A stretch of DNA of 58,010 nucleotides, taken from Thermoleophilia bacterium. GTDB lineage: Bacteria > Actinomycetota > Thermoleophilia > Gaiellales > Gaiellaceae. The notes under the pieces are model-generated. The model searched no databases and was not told the origin of the DNA. It saw only the letters and a program-made list of their open reading frames with translations. Position numbers and translations under genes: made by a program. This document shows positions 35,057 to 43,427 of the stretch, one piece after another; position 1 is the stretch's first letter, and each line of letters begins with the position of its first letter. The stretch is from the NCBI GenBank assembly GCA_020845695.1, contig JADLFG010000010.1, positions 1-58,010 on the forward strand. The letters run 5' to 3'.

Positions 35057-35334
35057 GCGCCGGCGGCGACCCGCGCCCCGGTGCGATCCGCGGCTCGACC
35101 ACGATCGTCGAGATCCTCCGCTGCTACCCCGGTGGGGAGGCGGCCCGCCTGATGTCCCGGCTCGCCTGGCCGTGCGCGCACTGCGGCGGCGCCTTCCACG
35201 AGCCGTTGACTCTGGCCGCGAAGCGCCACCGCAACGACCCGCGAGCCGTGCTGGAAGCGTTCCGGGCGCTCGAGCGGCGGGGCGGGCCGACCGAGACCGA
35301 GATCCGCCGTGCCGCCGAGAAGCACCGAGCCTGA
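35053..35334 (+). CDS. DUF1858-like small Cys protein, start unresolved
   Basis: The frame encodes STTIVEILRCYPGGEAARL ... WPCAHCGGAF ... LTLAAKRHRND, matching the DUF1858-like pattern (helix, C-x2-C, helix) often linked to redox disulfide proteins. No ATG, GTG or TTG precedes the domain; the first ATG (35152) would remove its first third. A strong GAGGAGGT site at 35038-35045 points to about 35053, which is a GTA codon. Possible explanations are a noncanonical start (ATC 35086 is another), a frameshift from the larA-like gene, or a point mutation. Confidence 0.55.
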   Translation, partial: VGAGGDPRPGAIRGSTTIVEILRCYPGGEAARLMSRLAWPCAHCGGAFHEPLTLAAKRHRNDPRAVLEAFRALERRGGPTETEIRRAAEKHRA

Positions 35335-35379
35335 GGTCGAGCGCGCCGGGGAGCCACGCTGAGGCCGGGGACCGCCCGG

Positions 35380-36102
35380 ATGCGACTGCAGGGTGTCCTC
35401 TTCGATCTCGACGGCACGCTCGCCGACACGGAGGCGGCCGAGCGACGGGCCTGGCCCGCGCTCGCTGCGCTCCTTCGCAGCCACGCCCCGGAGGCAGACC
35501 CGGTCGAGCTGCAGCGCCGCTACGACCGCGTCTTCGCAGCCAACTGGGCCGATTACCTCGAGGGCCGGGTCGACTTCACGACCTACCGCCGGCGCCGGCT
35601 GACCGAAGCGCTCGCACCCTGGCGGGAGGTGGACGACGGGCTGTTCGAGACCTACCGGCTCGAGAAGCGCCGGGCGGTCGAGACGCTCGAGCTGTTCCCC
35701 GGCGCGGTCGAAGCGATCCGCTCCCTGCGCGAGCACGGCCTGCGCGTCGGCCTGCTCACGAACGGCCCGTCCGTCCTCCAGCGGCGCAAGCTCGCCGTCA
35801 CCGGGCTCGCCGCCGAGCTCGAGGCGATCGCGATCTCGGAGGAGATCGGAGCGGCGAAGCCCGCCCGGGAGGCGTTCGAGCTCGCGGCCGGGCTGCTCGG
35901 TTGCGAGCTCCGGCGAACGGCGATGGTCGGCGACTCGCTCGCCTACGACATCGCCGGGGCGCTCGCGGCCGGGCTGGCGGCGGCCGTGCTCGTCGGCGCC
36001 GAACCGGGGGCGGCGCCCCCGGGCGCCACCGCCGCACCGTCGCTGGCGGCGGTGCCGGACGCGCTCAGCGGGCGCTCAGGCGGCCGAGGAAGACGGCGTT
36101 GA
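35380..36102 (+). CDS. HAD-superfamily hydrolase
   Basis: 240 aa. Motif I is LFDLDGTLADTEA with the nucleophilic Asp, motif II is LLTNGPS, the Lys is in GAAKPAREAFELA and motif III is MVGDSLAYDIAGAL; a helical cap follows motif I. This is a YjjG/GPH-like phosphatase, perhaps for a nucleotide or small phosphate. Its 3' end overlaps that of convergent larE by 38 bp. Confidence 0.9.
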   Translation: MRLQGVLFDLDGTLADTEAAERRAWPALAALLRSHAPEADPVELQRRYDRVFAANWADYLEGRVDFTTYRRRRLTEALAPWREVDDGLFETYRLEKRRAVETLELFPGAVEAIRSLREHGLRVGLLTNGPSVLQRRKLAVTGLAAELEAIAISEEIGAAKPAREAFELAAGLLGCELRRTAMVGDSLAYDIAGALAAGLAAAVLVGAEPGAAPPGATAAPSLAAVPDALSGRSGGRGRRR

Positions 36103-36880
36103 GGGAGCCCGAGCGCAGCGGCTCGCGGGCGATCTCGACCCGCTCGTAGCCCGCCGCCCGAGCCGCGGCGATCACCTCGGCGCTCCCCGCGGGGGTGAGC
36201 GCGCGCGCCAGCTCGGCGGCGGCGAGCTCGACGCGCCCGAGCGGGCCGAAGTGGCGGACGCGGAGCTCGCGGTAGCCGAGCGCCTTCAGGGCCAGCTCGG
36301 CCCGGTCGATCCGCGCGAGCGCCTCCGGCTCGACGGGCGTCCCGTACGGGAGACGGGAAGCGAGGCAGGGGGAGGCGGCTTTGCCGGCGCTCGGAACCGC
36401 GAGCGAGCGGGCGAGTGCGCGCACCTCCTCCTTGCCGAGCCCCGCCTCGAGCAGCGGGTGGACGACGCCGTGCTCGGCGGCGGCCCGCAGGCCCGGACGC
36501 CAGTCCCCCTCGTCGTCGGCGTTGGCGCCGGAGAGCAAGGTGGCGAAGCCGCGGCGGCGGCCGAGCTCCGCGAGCCGCCCGTACAGCTCCGACTTGCAGT
36601 GGTAGCAGCGGTCGGGCCCGTTCGCGCGGTAGCCCGCCCGGTCGAGCTCCGCGGTCGAGATCTCCTCGTGGGCGATCCCGACCGCCCTGGCCACGGCGCG
36701 GGCGCCGTCGAGCTCGCCCGTTGCGAGTGCGGGCGAGACCGCCGTGACCGCGAGGGCCCGGTCGCCGAGCACGCGGGCGGCGAGAGCGGCGACGAGCGAC
36801 GAGTCGACGCCGCCCGAGAACGCGACCACGGCGCTCCCCAGCTCGCCGATCCGCCGCTCGAGGCCGGCGAGCGGGCTCAT
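36065..36880 (-). CDS. larE: LarE, sacrificial sulfur transferase for the nickel-pincer cofactor
   Basis: 271 aa. The PP-loop SGGVDSS starts at residue 22; RCYHCKSELY and LLSGANADDEGD are family motifs. The sulfur-donor Cys is present as Cys172 in SPCLASRLPYG, so this is the single-turnover type that gives up its own Cys sulfur rather than the cluster-containing type. It adenylates and thiolates the pyridinium dicarboxylate nucleotide made by LarB. Its ATG overlaps the larC stop. Confidence 0.93.
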   Translation of the reverse strand: MSPLAGLERRIGELGSAVVAFSGGVDSSLVAALAARVLGDRALAVTAVSPALATGELDGARAVARAVGIAHEEISTAELDRAGYRANGPDRCYHCKSELYGRLAELGRRRGFATLLSGANADDEGDWRPGLRAAAEHGVVHPLLEAGLGKEEVRALARSLAVPSAGKAASPCLASRLPYGTPVEPEALARIDRAELALKALGYRELRVRHFGPLGRVELAAAELARALTPAGSAEVIAAARAAGYERVEIAREPLRSGSLNAVFLGRLSAR

Positions 36881-38049
36881 CGCCCCTCCGCCCGGGCGAG
36901 CGCCTCCGCCCAGACCGACTTGACCGCCCGGCCCGAGCGGCGGGCGACAGCGGCGCAGTCGTCGTGCTCCGGAGCGACGTTGACGACCCGACCGTCGAGC
37001 AGGCCGACCTTGACGCGCACGGGCTCGCCCTCGACCTCGACGGTGCGTTCCTCGCGCTCGAGCTCGCGGCGCTCGAGGCGGGAGATGCGGACGCCGAGCG
37101 TGCTCGTCTCCTCGAGGATCGCCGCGGTCACCGCCCGCTCGAGCGCCGGGCGGGCGAGCGCGGCGAGGACGATCCCGGGCCGGCCCTTCTTCATCTGCGC
37201 GGGCACGGTCCAGACGTCGAGCGCCCCGGCCGCGAAGCAGCGCTCGACCGCGTCGGGCACGAGCTCCGGGTTGAGGTCGTCGAGGTTCGTCTCGATCAGA
37301 ACGACCTCGGCCGCCGGCGTGACCGCCGTCCCGACCAGGACGCGCAGCAGGTTCGGGCGGTCCGGGAAGTCGCCCGACCCGGCCCCGTAGCCGACCCGCT
37401 CGAGCGCGAGCGCTGGCGGCGGCCCGAACGACTCGACCAGTTCGGCGGCGAGTGCCGCACCGGTCGGCGTCACGAGCTCCCGGGCCCCCTCGACCCCGCT
37501 GACGATCGCGCCGCGCAGGAGCTCGACGGTCGCCGGGGCCGGCACGGGCAGGACGCCGTGCGCCGCCTCGACCAGCCCGCGCGTGTAGGGGAGCGGCGAG
37601 CAGAGCACCCGCTCGATCGCGAGCTCCTCGAGCAGGAGCGCCGCGCCGCAGACGTCGACCAGCGTGTCGACGCCGCCGAGCTCGTGGAAGTGGACGTGGT
37701 CGACGTCGCTGCCGTGGATCTTCGCCTCGGCTTCGGCCAGCCGCCGGAGAGCGCCGAGCGCCCGGGCGCGCGCACGGGGCGGCAGGTCGGCCGCCTCGAC
37801 GAGCTCCCGCATCGCCCGCCAGGTGCGCGGCGGCGGCGAGGGGGGCTGCACGACCTCGACGTGGAGCGCCCCGACGCCGTGGCGCTCGACCCGCTGGCTG
37901 CGGATCTCGACCGGGCCGAGCCGCAGCCGCTCCGGGACGGAGCGCAAGGCGTCCACGCTCGCGCCCGCGTCGAGCAGGGCCGCGAGCAGCATGTCGCCGG
38001 CGATGCCGCCGACGCAGTCGAGGTAGGCGAGCCGGGCCACGTCAGGCAA
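36877..38049 (-). CDS. larC: LarC, CTP-dependent nickel insertase
   Basis: 390 aa. The N-terminus has YLDCVGGIAGDMLLAALLDAG; a His-rich segment HGSDVDHVHFHELGGVDTLVD follows, and the C-terminal domain contains VLIETNLDDLNPELVPDAVERCF. In L. plantarum LarC needs a programmed frameshift; here one continuous frame encodes it. It inserts Ni into the pyridinium dithiodicarboxylate nucleotide to form the cofactor for LarA-family enzymes. It lies 15 bp after larB. Confidence 0.93.
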   Translation of the reverse strand: MPDVARLAYLDCVGGIAGDMLLAALLDAGASVDALRSVPERLRLGPVEIRSQRVERHGVGALHVEVVQPPSPPPRTWRAMRELVEAADLPPRARARALGALRRLAEAEAKIHGSDVDHVHFHELGGVDTLVDVCGAALLLEELAIERVLCSPLPYTRGLVEAAHGVLPVPAPATVELLRGAIVSGVEGARELVTPTGAALAAELVESFGPPPALALERVGYGAGSGDFPDRPNLLRVLVGTAVTPAAEVVLIETNLDDLNPELVPDAVERCFAAGALDVWTVPAQMKKGRPGIVLAALARPALERAVTAAILEETSTLGVRISRLERRELEREERTVEVEGEPVRVKVGLLDGRVVNVAPEHDDCAAVARRSGRAVKSVWAEALARAEGR

Positions 38050-38064
38050 CCGCCCGGTCGAGGG

Positions 38065-38832
38065 TCATCGCGCGCCCCCGGCCGCGCGGGCGATCCGCGC
38101 CGCGATCGTTCCGGCCCCGAAGCCGTCGTCGATGCCGACGACGGCGAGCCCGGCCGCGCAGGAGCAGAGCATCGCGTTCAGGGCGGTGCGGCCGCCATCG
38201 GCGGAGCCGTAGCCGACGCTCGTCGGCACGCCGATCACCGGGCAGGCGGCGAGGCCGCCGACGACGCTCGCGAGCGCGGCGTCCATGCCGGCGGCGACGA
38301 CGACGCAGTCCGCCCGGGCGAGGTCCGGCAGCACCGCGGCGAGCCGGTGGATACCCGCGACGCCGACGTCCTCGTGAACGGCGCTGCCGGCGCCGAGCAG
38401 CTCGGCCCGGATCCGCGCCTCGTGCAGCACCGGCCCGTCGGAGGTCCCGGCGGACAGGAGCACGACCAGGCCGACCGGCTCGGGCAGCGAGCGGGCGACC
38501 CAGACCGCGCGGGCGCGCTCGTCCTCCCGGGCGCCGGGCGCGGCCGCGCGCACGGCCGCCCGGGTCTCCTCACCGGCCCGCGTCACGAGCACGGAGCCCG
38601 CGCCCCCCTCGAGCAGCGCACCGACGATCGCGGCCACCTGCGCCGGCGTCTTGCCCTCGGCCAGGACGGCCTCGGGCGCGCCCTGGCGCAGCTCGCGGTG
38701 AACGTCGACCATGGCGAAGCCGAGGTCGCGGTACGGCAGCTCGGCGAGCCGCTCGAGCGCCTCCGCGGGGGCCACCTCCCCCCGCTTCACCGCATCGAGC
38801 AGCGCCTCGAGCTCGCCGCGCAGGCCCGCCAT
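38065..38832 (-). CDS. larB: LarB, nicotinate adenine dinucleotide carboxylase/hydrolase
   Basis: 255 aa. The C-terminal two thirds have the PurE-like AIRC fold: VLLSAGTSDGPVLHEA, CVVVAAGMDAALASVVGGLA and IGVPTSVGYGSADGGRTALN. It carboxylates the nicotinate ring and releases AMP in the first step of nickel-pincer cofactor synthesis. First gene of the larBCE operon. Confidence 0.93.
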   Translation of the reverse strand: MAGLRGELEALLDAVKRGEVAPAEALERLAELPYRDLGFAMVDVHRELRQGAPEAVLAEGKTPAQVAAIVGALLEGGAGSVLVTRAGEETRAAVRAAAPGAREDERARAVWVARSLPEPVGLVVLLSAGTSDGPVLHEARIRAELLGAGSAVHEDVGVAGIHRLAAVLPDLARADCVVVAAGMDAALASVVGGLAACPVIGVPTSVGYGSADGGRTALNAMLCSCAAGLAVVGIDDGFGAGTIAARIARAAGGAR

Positions 38833-38838
38833 GGGCCG

Positions 38839-38844
38839 ATTATC
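38839..38844 (-). promoter_or_regulatory. -10 box of the larBCE operon
   Basis: GATAAT on the minus strand, six bases before the larB ATG; leaderless spacing. Confidence 0.5.
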
Positions 38845-38943
38845 GCGGCTGCCGCGTGCGCGCCGGAGCCCGGAGGCGACCGTGAGGGCAAACGCCCGCA
38901 GCAGCTTCCGCCGGCCCGGAGCGACCTTCCGGGCGGAGGTGAC

Positions 38944-38969
38944 GCGGGCCGCGCGCCGGCGCGGCCCGC
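38944..38969. repeat. 11-bp perfect GC inverted repeat
   Basis: GCGGGCCGCGC and its exact complement flank GCCG in the gap between divergent larB and the membrane-protein gene. Its role is unclear: a regulatory site or an RNA hairpin. Confidence 0.5.
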
Positions 38970-39034
38970 TCTACGCGTGGTCAGAAAGGGCGATCGAGCC
39001 GGTCGCCCGGCCGCGTCGGCATGGCGGCGGGGGT

Positions 39035-39040
39035 TATCCT
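39035..39040 (+). promoter_or_regulatory. -10 box of the molybdenum-hydroxylase operon
   Basis: TATCCT, 13 bases before the ATG at 39054. It lies downstream of the ATG at 39021, which argues against that earlier start. Confidence 0.4.
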
Positions 39041-39053
39041 CGACCTGCCCGCC

Positions 39054-39746
39054 ATGCCCGAGCCAGCCCCAGACGGCACCGAGATCTCGCCGGCCGAGAG
39101 CCGCCGGCTCGCCACCGGGCTGACCGTGTACGGGCTGCTCGGGATCGCGCTCTCCGTCGCGGCGATCGTCGCCGCGCTCTGGCTCGACGGGGCGTTCGGA
39201 GGGACGCAGGAGGACGTGGCGGCTCAGGTCGCCGGGCTCGAGCTCACGGTCGACAAGACCGAGACGAGCCTGCGCAACACCGCCGACTCGCTCGACGGCT
39301 TCGCCGTCACCTTCGAGAGCACCTCGGCGGGGCTCGCCCAGATGGGCGAGGTGACCACGCGGCTCGCGACCGTGCTCGACGATCTCGCGGCGTTCTTCGC
39401 CACGATCGAGCCGCTCGTCGGCTCGGTGCCGGCCTTCGACGGGGCCTCCGACGAGCTGGCCGAGCTCGAGCGAAGCCTCGCCGCGGTCGCGGCCGACCTG
39501 ACCGCGAACCGCGGCCAGCTCGGGACGACCAGCGCCTCGCTGCGGGAGCTCGCGACCCAGCTCGACGCCGTCGAGGCGACGCTCGCGACCGGCGTGATCG
39601 ACGAGCGGGTCGGGCAGGGCTTCGATTTCCTCCGGGCCGCGATCGTCGCGCTGACGGTCTGGTTCGCCCTCCCCGCCCTCGCGGCGCTCCTGATCGGGAT
39701 CTGGCTGCGGCGCGCGGTTGCGCCGCGGGGGGCGGCCGCGCCATGA
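39054..39746 (+). CDS. Two-helix membrane protein with long coiled coil
   Basis: 230 aa of unknown function. A helix near the N-terminus (VYGLLGIALSVAAIVAALWL) and one at the C-terminus (IVALTVWFALPALAALLIGIWL) enclose about 140 residues of heptad-like sequence rich in Thr, Ala, Leu and Glu (VDKTETSLRNTADSLDGF). The form resembles a rigid extracytoplasmic hairpin. The stop overlaps the ATG of the molybdenum hydroxylase large subunit (ATGA), so it may anchor or help assemble the enzyme; that is inference. Confidence 0.8.
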   Translation: MPEPAPDGTEISPAESRRLATGLTVYGLLGIALSVAAIVAALWLDGAFGGTQEDVAAQVAGLELTVDKTETSLRNTADSLDGFAVTFESTSAGLAQMGEVTTRLATVLDDLAAFFATIEPLVGSVPAFDGASDELAELERSLAAVAADLTANRGQLGTTSASLRELATQLDAVEATLATGVIDERVGQGFDFLRAAIVALTVWFALPALAALLIGIWLRRAVAPRGAAAP

Positions 39747-42109
39747 CGCCCGCGGCCCGGGACTGGGTCGGGCAGCCGCTGGCACGGCTCGAGGACGAGG
39801 CGCTCCTGCGTGGGGCCGGTCGCTACCTCGACGATCTCGACCCGGTCCCCGGCGCCTGCCACGCCGCCGTCCTGCGCTCACAGCTCGCCCACGCCAGGAT
39901 CACGAGGCTCGACCCGGCGGCGGCGCTCGAGCTGCCCGGGGTCGTCGGCGTCCTCACCGGCGCCGACGTCGCCGCGCTCTCCCGGCCGTTTCCGGCCGCG
40001 GTCGACGCCTCGATCCCGTACCGGGCCGCGGCCGTTGACGTGGCCCGCTACGCGGGCGAGCCGCTCGCGGTCGTCGTCGCGCGCGACCGCTACGTCGCCG
40101 AGGACGCGCTCGAGCTCGTCGAGGTCGAGTACGAGCCGCTCCCGGCCGTGCTCGACCCGCTCGAGGCCGCGGCCACGGAGGGGCTGCTCGCCTCCGAGCG
40201 CGCGTTCCGTTACGGCAACCCGGAGAGCGCGCTCGCCTCCGCGCAGCTCGTCGTCCGGGAGCGGTTCTCGTTCCCGCGCTGGAGCTGCACGCCGCTCGAG
40301 TGCTACGGGGTGGTGGCCGACTGGGACGAGGCGAGCGGGTCGCTGACGGCGTGGGCGAACTTCCAGGGCCCGTTCACGCTCCACTCGGTCGCGGCGGCCG
40401 CGCTCGGCCTGCCCGGCTCGAAGCTGCGCCTGATCACGCCGCGCGACTCGGGCGGCAGCTTCGGGATCAAGTCGACCGTCTACCCCTACATCGTCCTGAT
40501 GGGCCTCGCCTCGCGCAAGCTCGGCGTCCCGGTGCGCTGGAGCGAGGACCGGCTCGAGCACCTCGCCGGCAGCTCGGGCGCGACCGCGCGGGTCACCGAG
40601 GTGGAGGCGGGCTTCTCTGCCGACGGTGAGCTCGTCGCCCTGCGCTACGACGTCGTCGAGGACGTCGGCGCCTACGTGCGCGCCCCCGAGCCGGCGACGC
40701 TCTACCGGATGCACGGGTCGCTCACGGGTGCCTACCGCACCCGCAACGTCGCGGCGCGAAACCGGGTCGTCTTGACGAACCGCTGCCCGACCGGCCTCAA
40801 TCGCGGCTTCGGCGGCCCCCAGCTCTACTTCGCGCTCGAGCGGACGATGGCGATCGCCGCGCGGCGGCTCGGCCTCGACCCGGCCGAGCTCGCGCGCCGC
40901 AACCTGATCCGGGCGGACGAGCAGCCGTACCGCACCCCCTCCGGTGGCCTGTACGACTCGGGCGACTACCCCGCCTGCCTCGCCGACGCGCTCGCGCTCG
41001 CCCGCGACGACGAGCGCCTCGCCGAGCGCGTGCGGGCGCGGGCGGACGGGCGGCTCGTCGGCATCGGGATCGCCTGCGTGGTCGAGCCGTCGATCTCGAA
41101 CATGGGCTACATCACGCTCGCACGCACGGCCGGGGAGCGAGCGGCCGAGCTGCCGAAGTCGGGCAACGCCGAGGGCGCCTCGGTGCAGGTCAGCCCGCTC
41201 GGCGGGATCACGGTCCGCGTCGCAACCGCCGGTCAGGGCCAGGGGCACGCGACCGTGGCCGCCCAGATCGTCGCCGACCGGCTCGGCGTGACCCCCTCGG
41301 AGGTCGAGGTGCTGACCGAGCTCGACACCTCGACGAGCGCCTGGACCGTCTCGTCCGGCAGCTACTCGTCCCGCTTCGCCGGCGTCAGCGCCGGCGCTGT
41401 CCTGCGCGCGGCGGAGCGGGTGGCGGACCAGGCGCGCCGGATCGCCGCCCACCTGCTCGAGTGCGACCCGGAAGACGTCGAGCTCGCGGACGGCCGCGCC
41501 CGCGTCACCGGCGGCGGCGACGGCGTCTCGCTGCGGCGCATCGCCGGCGTCGCCCACTGGAACCCGGAGTCGCTGCCACCCGGGCTCGAGCCGGGGCTAC
41601 AGGCGACCGCGTTCCACGCCGCCCCCAACCTCGATCCGCCTGACGAAGACGACCGGGTCGCGTCCTCGGCGGCTCACGGCTTCCTCGCCGATGTCGCGGT
41701 CGTCGAGGTCGAGCGCGAGACCGGCCGCGTCCGCGTCCTCGACTACGTCTCGGTGCACGACGCGGGCCGGCTACTCAACCCGCTGCTCGCGGCGGGCCAG
41801 GTGCGCGGCGGCTTCGCGCACGGGGCCGGCATCGCCCTGCTCGAGCGGACGGTCTACGACGAGGACGGCAACCTCCTGACCGGCAGCTTCCTGGACTACC
41901 TCTGCCTGACCGCGCCCGAGCTGCCGCCGCTGACGACCGGCCACCGGGAGTCGCCCTCGCCGTTCACGCCGCTCGGCGCCAAGGGCCTCGGCGAGGGAAC
42001 GACGATGAGCGTCCCGGCCGCGCTCGGGAACGCGGTCGCGGACGCGCTCGGCCGCGACGACGTCGAGCTGCCGCTGACGGCACCGCGAGTCTGGGAGCTC
42101 CTCGCGTGA
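39743..42109 (+). CDS. Xanthine-dehydrogenase-family molybdopterin-binding large subunit
   Basis: 788 aa. The N-terminal aldehyde oxidase a/b hammerhead (about 15-125) is followed by the molybdopterin domain. The active-site Glu is in GAKGLGEGTTMSVPAALG near the C-terminus; NRGFGGPQLYFALER and TAGQGQGHATVAAQIVAD are cofactor-binding segments. It hydroxylates or reduces an aromatic or heterocyclic substrate with the FAD and iron-sulfur subunits encoded next. It lacks the AYRCSFR-type loop of aerobic CO dehydrogenase, so it is not a form I CoxL. Confidence 0.93.
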   Translation: MTPAARDWVGQPLARLEDEALLRGAGRYLDDLDPVPGACHAAVLRSQLAHARITRLDPAAALELPGVVGVLTGADVAALSRPFPAAVDASIPYRAAAVDVARYAGEPLAVVVARDRYVAEDALELVEVEYEPLPAVLDPLEAAATEGLLASERAFRYGNPESALASAQLVVRERFSFPRWSCTPLECYGVVADWDEASGSLTAWANFQGPFTLHSVAAAALGLPGSKLRLITPRDSGGSFGIKSTVYPYIVLMGLASRKLGVPVRWSEDRLEHLAGSSGATARVTEVEAGFSADGELVALRYDVVEDVGAYVRAPEPATLYRMHGSLTGAYRTRNVAARNRVVLTNRCPTGLNRGFGGPQLYFALERTMAIAARRLGLDPAELARRNLIRADEQPYRTPSGGLYDSGDYPACLADALALARDDERLAERVRARADGRLVGIGIACVVEPSISNMGYITLARTAGERAAELPKSGNAEGASVQVSPLGGITVRVATAGQGQGHATVAAQIVADRLGVTPSEVEVLTELDTSTSAWTVSSGSYSSRFAGVSAGAVLRAAERVADQARRIAAHLLECDPEDVELADGRARVTGGGDGVSLRRIAGVAHWNPESLPPGLEPGLQATAFHAAPNLDPPDEDDRVASSAAHGFLADVAVVEVERETGRVRVLDYVSVHDAGRLLNPLLAAGQVRGGFAHGAGIALLERTVYDEDGNLLTGSFLDYLCLTAPELPPLTTGHRESPSPFTPLGAKGLGEGTTMSVPAALGNAVADALGRDDVELPLTAPRVWELLA

Positions 42110-42969
42110 AGCCGCCCCCGTTTCGCTACGAGCGGCCGGAATCGCTCGAGCAAGCGCTCGGCCTCCTCGCCGAGCACGGCGACGAGGCCAAGGTGCTGGC
42201 GGGCGGTCAGAGCCTCGTGCCCCTGCTCTCGATGCGCTTCGCCCGCCCAGCGGTGCTGGTCGACGTCAACCGCCTGCCCGGGCTCGACGCCGTCACGGCC
42301 GTGAACGGCCACGTCCGCGCCGGCGCGCTCGCGCGCCAGAACGCGTTCGGCGCCGCCCCGCTCGTGCGAGCGCTGCTGCCGCTCGCGGCCGAGGCGGTGC
42401 CGCACATCGGCCACGTCGCGACCCGCAACCGCGGCACCGTCGGCGGCTCGATCGCCCACGCCGATGCCCGCGCCGAGCTGCCGCTCGTGCTGGCCGCGCT
42501 CGGTGGCGGCGCCGTGCTCGCGTCAGTCCGAGGCCGGCGCGAGCTCGGCGCCGCGGACCTGTTCGTCACGCACTTCACCGCCGCGCTCGAGCCGGACGAG
42601 CTGCTGGTCGAGACCGTCTGGCCCGCGGCGGTCCCGGGCAGCGGCCACGCGTTCGAGGAGCTCGGTCTGCGCGCCGGCGACTTCGCGCTCGGCATGGCGG
42701 CCTGCGTGCTCAAGAGGGAAGCCGGCCGGGTCGCGGGAGCGCGCGTGACGGTCGGGGCGGTCACCGACCGCCCGACCCCGGTGCCCGAGGCCGAGACGCT
42801 GCTCGAGGGGGAGGCGGTCGGGCCCGAGCTCGCGCGCGAGGCCGGGCGGGCGGCGGCGCTGACGGTCGATCCGGCGGATTCCCTGCACGCGTCCGCGGCC
42901 TACCAGCGCCACCTGACCGGGCTGCTCGTCGAGCGCGCGGTGCTGCGGGCGTGGCAGGCGGCGGGATGA
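42106..42969 (+). CDS. FAD-binding medium subunit of the molybdenum hydroxylase
   Basis: 287 aa, CoxM-like. FAD contacts are AGGQSLVPLLSMRFARP and RNRGTVGGSIAHADA; the C-terminal CO-dehydrogenase flavoprotein domain follows. No Cys-rich insertion of the 4-hydroxybenzoyl-CoA reductase type is visible, which argues against an Hcr-type reductase. GTG start overlaps the large-subunit stop. Confidence 0.93.
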   Translation: MKPPPFRYERPESLEQALGLLAEHGDEAKVLAGGQSLVPLLSMRFARPAVLVDVNRLPGLDAVTAVNGHVRAGALARQNAFGAAPLVRALLPLAAEAVPHIGHVATRNRGTVGGSIAHADARAELPLVLAALGGGAVLASVRGRRELGAADLFVTHFTAALEPDELLVETVWPAAVPGSGHAFEELGLRAGDFALGMAACVLKREAGRVAGARVTVGAVTDRPTPVPEAETLLEGEAVGPELAREAGRAAALTVDPADSLHASAAYQRHLTGLLVERAVLRAWQAAG

Positions 42970-43427
42970 TCCCGCTCGAGGTGACCGTCAACGGGCGCCG
43001 CTACCTCGAGCGGGTGCCGGAGCGGCTCCTCCTCTCCGACTTCATCCGCCACACGCTCGGGCTGACCGGTACGCACGTCGGCTGCGAGCACGGCGTCTGC
43101 GGCTGCTGCACGATCCTCCTCGACGGGGTCTCCGTCCGCTCCTGCCTGCTCCTCGCCGTCCAGGTCGACGGGTCGGAGCTCGTGACGGTCGAGGGGCTCG
43201 CGGGCGGCGGTGAGCTGACCGCCCTGCAGCGGGCGTTCCGGGAGCGGCACGCGCTCCAGTGCGGCTTCTGCACGCCCGGGATCCTGATCGCGGCGACCGA
43301 CTTCCTCGCGCGCACGCGGGAGCCGACGCGCGAGCAGGCGGTCGATCTGCTCTCCGGGCATCTGTGCCGCTGCACGGGCTACGAGCCGATCGTGGCGGCC
43401 ATCCTCGACGCGGCGGGCGGTCGGTGA
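42966..43427 (+). CDS. 2Fe-2S small subunit of the molybdenum hydroxylase
   Basis: 153 aa with both clusters: the plant-ferredoxin site (CEHGVCGCC, then Cys in RSCLLL) and the second cluster (CGFCTPG and CRCTGY). An extra Cys sits next to the third ligand of the first cluster. It passes electrons from the Mo site to FAD. Overlapping ATGA with the FAD subunit gene. Confidence 0.94.
   Translation: MIPLEVTVNGRRYLERVPERLLLSDFIRHTLGLTGTHVGCEHGVCGCCTILLDGVSVRSCLLLAVQVDGSELVTVEGLAGGGELTALQRAFRERHALQCGFCTPGILIAATDFLARTREPTREQAVDLLSGHLCRCTGYEPIVAAILDAAGGR

Noticed and set aside
36877..38049. Programmed frameshift in larC as in Lactiplantibacillus
   Set aside because: Both LarC domains are in one uninterrupted frame here, so no recoding is needed.
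39743..42109. Form I carbon monoxide dehydrogenase large subunit
   Set aside because: The characteristic Cys-containing active-site loop of CoxL was not found, and the neighbours are a CoA ligase and a hydratase.
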